From NCBI GenBank assembly GCA_026002265.1, contig BOBG01000037.1:1-17324 (forward strand): a DNA stretch of 17,324 bases, in the 5' to 3' direction. The notes below the pieces were generated by a model, which worked only from the letters and a program-made list of their open reading frames with translations, made no database searches and was not told the DNA's origin. Below are positions 15,813 through 17,324 of this stretch, piece after piece; the stretch's first letter is position 1, and each line of letters begins with the position of its first letter. This stretch comes from Spirochaetia bacterium (lineage in GTDB: Bacteria > Spirochaetota > Spirochaetia > Treponematales > Breznakiellaceae). A program made the position numbers and the translations under genes.

Positions 15813-16759
15813 TTTGATCCTGCACGGATAAGCACACACACATACCGGTCCATGAGAATCTCTTCAAGCGCACCGCCGGCAGCACGAGTCTCGATGTCGT
15901 ATTGCGCGGTCAGTGCGAGGCATTGATTCACACCTGCAAACGTATAACGCCGGCCGGCAGACTCATAATCTTTGCGGGCTTTTGGCGCGGCGAGTCCAAT
16001 TTTTCGCATCTCAAAATCATTCGGCGTTCCGGATTCACACAATAAAACATAATCGCGTAATTTCCGGAAGCACCACGCAAGCCCCGCGAGAATGGCCGGT
16101 GGCGATTCCTTTGCACCGAGCAGAGTCCGGAGAGATTCAAGACTCTTTGCAAGATCGCCAGCAGCGATCCGTGAAAAAAGGCTGAACGCGGATTCTTCAC
16201 GAGTATGAGCGAGCAGCTTCTCCACAGTTTCACCGGTGATTTTTTCATTTTTGTCAAAAAATAACAACAGACGCGAACATTCTTGACGGAGACTCTCGGT
16301 ATTATTTTCAACTAACTCAAGAATGGTTTCGGCAACATCTGGAGTAATGTCCCGGTTCTGCCGCCGGAAAAAAGCCTCGACCCATGCTGTCTTCCGCTCC
16401 TCGAATAATTCCCAAAATATTTTTTTATTTCCGGCCGGAATTGGCTTTTCAATAACTTTTGAAATAGTCGTTTCATCACTGATCAAAATGAGAGTCGTAT
16501 CCGGCTCCGGTTTGGAAATATACCCGGCAAACGCATCAGTTTCATCTTTTTTTTTGATCAAATCCGCATTTTTAACGAAAAAAAGCCTTTTTTCTGCAAA
16601 AAGCGCCCCATTCTGCAATGCCGAAATCATGTCCGCAACCGGCGTGTCTCCCGCATAAAATGTTGTCGTTTCAGCGCCCGGACAGCGTTTCCGGATCGAA
16701 TCGATTTCATCCTGCTTTTCCCCTAATTCCGGCCCCAAAAGAAGATAACAATCCCCCAC
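15809..16759 (-). CDS. holA: DNA polymerase III delta subunit
   Basis: Clamp-loader subunit that opens the beta clamp. The frame is open from a TTG at 16795, but the GTG at 16759 has AAAGGAG (16766-16772 on this strand) 6 nt upstream and gives the delta-like N-terminus MGDCYLLLGPELGEKQDEI; this start yields 316 aa, close to the family's usual size. Visible: ALFAEKRLFFVKNADLI and TTLILISDE of the N-terminal domain, then an all-helical C-terminal part including EETAFSLF-like ESAFSLFSRIAAGD and PPAILAGLAWCFRKL, typical of the clamp-loader collar. No Walker A is expected in delta and none is seen. The ribosome-binding site lies in the first unit of the 139-bp array. It overlaps fliJ by 4 bp. Confidence 0.85.
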   Translation of the reverse strand: MGDCYLLLGPELGEKQDEIDSIRKRCPGAETTTFYAGDTPVADMISALQNGALFAEKRLFFVKNADLIKKKDETDAFAGYISKPEPDTTLILISDETTISKVIEKPIPAGNKKIFWELFEERKTAWVEAFFRRQNRDITPDVAETILELVENNTESLRQECSRLLLFFDKNEKITGETVEKLLAHTREESAFSLFSRIAAGDLAKSLESLRTLLGAKESPPAILAGLAWCFRKLRDYVLLCESGTPNDFEMRKIGLAAPKARKDYESAGRRYTFAGVNQCLALTAQYDIETRAAGGALEEILMDRYVCVLIRAGSK

Positions 16760-16761
16760 TT

Positions 16762-17324
16762 TAAACTCCTTTCCGGTACTATATATGTCAATCAAGAATT
16801 GGGTCCACGAATGTCACTAATATACACGAATAATACAATATAAAGAAAATATCTATTGTTATCCGTGGATCGATTCGCGTTACAACTCATGCGCTACGGC
16901 TAAACTCCTTTCCGGTACTATACATGTCAATCAAGAATTGGGTCCACGAATGTCACTAATATACACGAATAATACAATATAAAGAAAATATCTATTGTTA
17001 TCCGTGGATCGATTCGCGTTACAACTCATGCGCTACGGCTAAACTCCTTTCCGGTACTATACATATCAATCAAGAATTGGGTCCACGAATGTCACTAATA
17101 TACACGAATAATACAATATAAAGAAAATATCTATTGTTATCCGTGGATCGATTCGCGTTACAACTCATACGCTACGGCTAAACTCCTTTCCGGTACTATA
17201 CATGTCAATCAAGAATTGGGTCCACGAATGTCACTAATATACACGAATAATACAATATAAAGAAAATATCTATTGTTATCCGTGGATCGATTCGCGTTAC
17301 AACTCATGCGCTACGGCTAAACTC
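16762..17324. repeat. 139-bp tandem repeat, four full units plus the start of a fifth
   Basis: Units start with TAAACTCCTTTCCGG at 16762, 16901, 17040, 17179 and 17318 (cut by the window end); the period is exactly 139 bp. Units differ at only a few bases (for example TATATATG in unit 1 versus TATACATG, and CATACGC in unit 3 versus CATGCGC). Such uniformity points to recent amplification, active homogenisation, or an assembly effect. Each unit holds an imperfect inverted repeat TCCACGAAT / ATCCGTGGA (16804-16812 with 16861-16869 in unit 1) and, on the minus strand, the AGGAG that serves holA in unit 1. No gene other than holA's 5' end is recognised here; a 32-codon minus-strand frame occurs in every unit. 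Confidence 0.95.

Noticed and set aside
12863..17324. CRISPR arrays at the 21-bp and 139-bp repeats
   Set aside because: Neither has constant repeats separated by unique spacers, and no cas genes are present.

Overview
The window looks like a chromosomal segment of a motile, diderm, sugar-using spirochaete, probably Treponema or a relative. This is an inference: it carries chemoreceptors and a flagellar fliJ, a periplasmic sugar-binding protein, and moderate GC, but no rRNA or other taxonomic marker. I see no phage, insertion sequence, CRISPR, tRNA or rRNA.

Layout. (1) 1-4152: two tandem methyl-accepting chemotaxis receptors on +, with near-identical cytoplasmic signalling halves but different sensor domains. 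(2) 4153-4551: a convergent gap holding 2.4 copies of a ~135-bp repeat carrying a GGTCTGACCCC motif. (3) 4552-7377 on -: uvrA, complete, 941 aa. (4) 7663-12840 on +: a galactose/glucose-type ABC importer (mglB, mglA, mglC). It is interrupted between mglA and mglC by an unrelated GTPase gene, rsgA, with its own sigma-70-like promoter, a 12-codon leader ORF and a terminator. (5) 12841-13184: an intergenic array of 21-bp units in exact phase over about 300 bp, just upstream of (6) 13185-15246, a coupled pair on +: a zinc alcohol/polyol dehydrogenase and an aldo/keto reductase. (7) 15390-16759 on -: holA (DNA polymerase III delta) and fliJ, overlapping by ATGA. (8) 16762-17324: a 139-bp near-identical tandem repeat (four full units, running off the window edge). 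Its first unit contains the holA ribosome-binding site.

How the genes work together: the Mgl proteins would bind and import a hexose. The dehydrogenase/aldo-keto reductase pair could interconvert sugar, alditol and ketose, but it sits behind its own 344-bp control region. The receptors and FliJ serve chemotaxis and flagellar export. UvrA, HolA and RsgA are housekeeping (repair, replication, 30S maturation). The items most worth a second look are the two tandem arrays (21 bp and 139 bp) and the rsgA leader. Several start sites are placed inside the longest ORF on the evidence of Shine-Dalgarno (SD) sites and family length (MCP2, uvrA, mglB, mglA, mglC, fliJ, holA).
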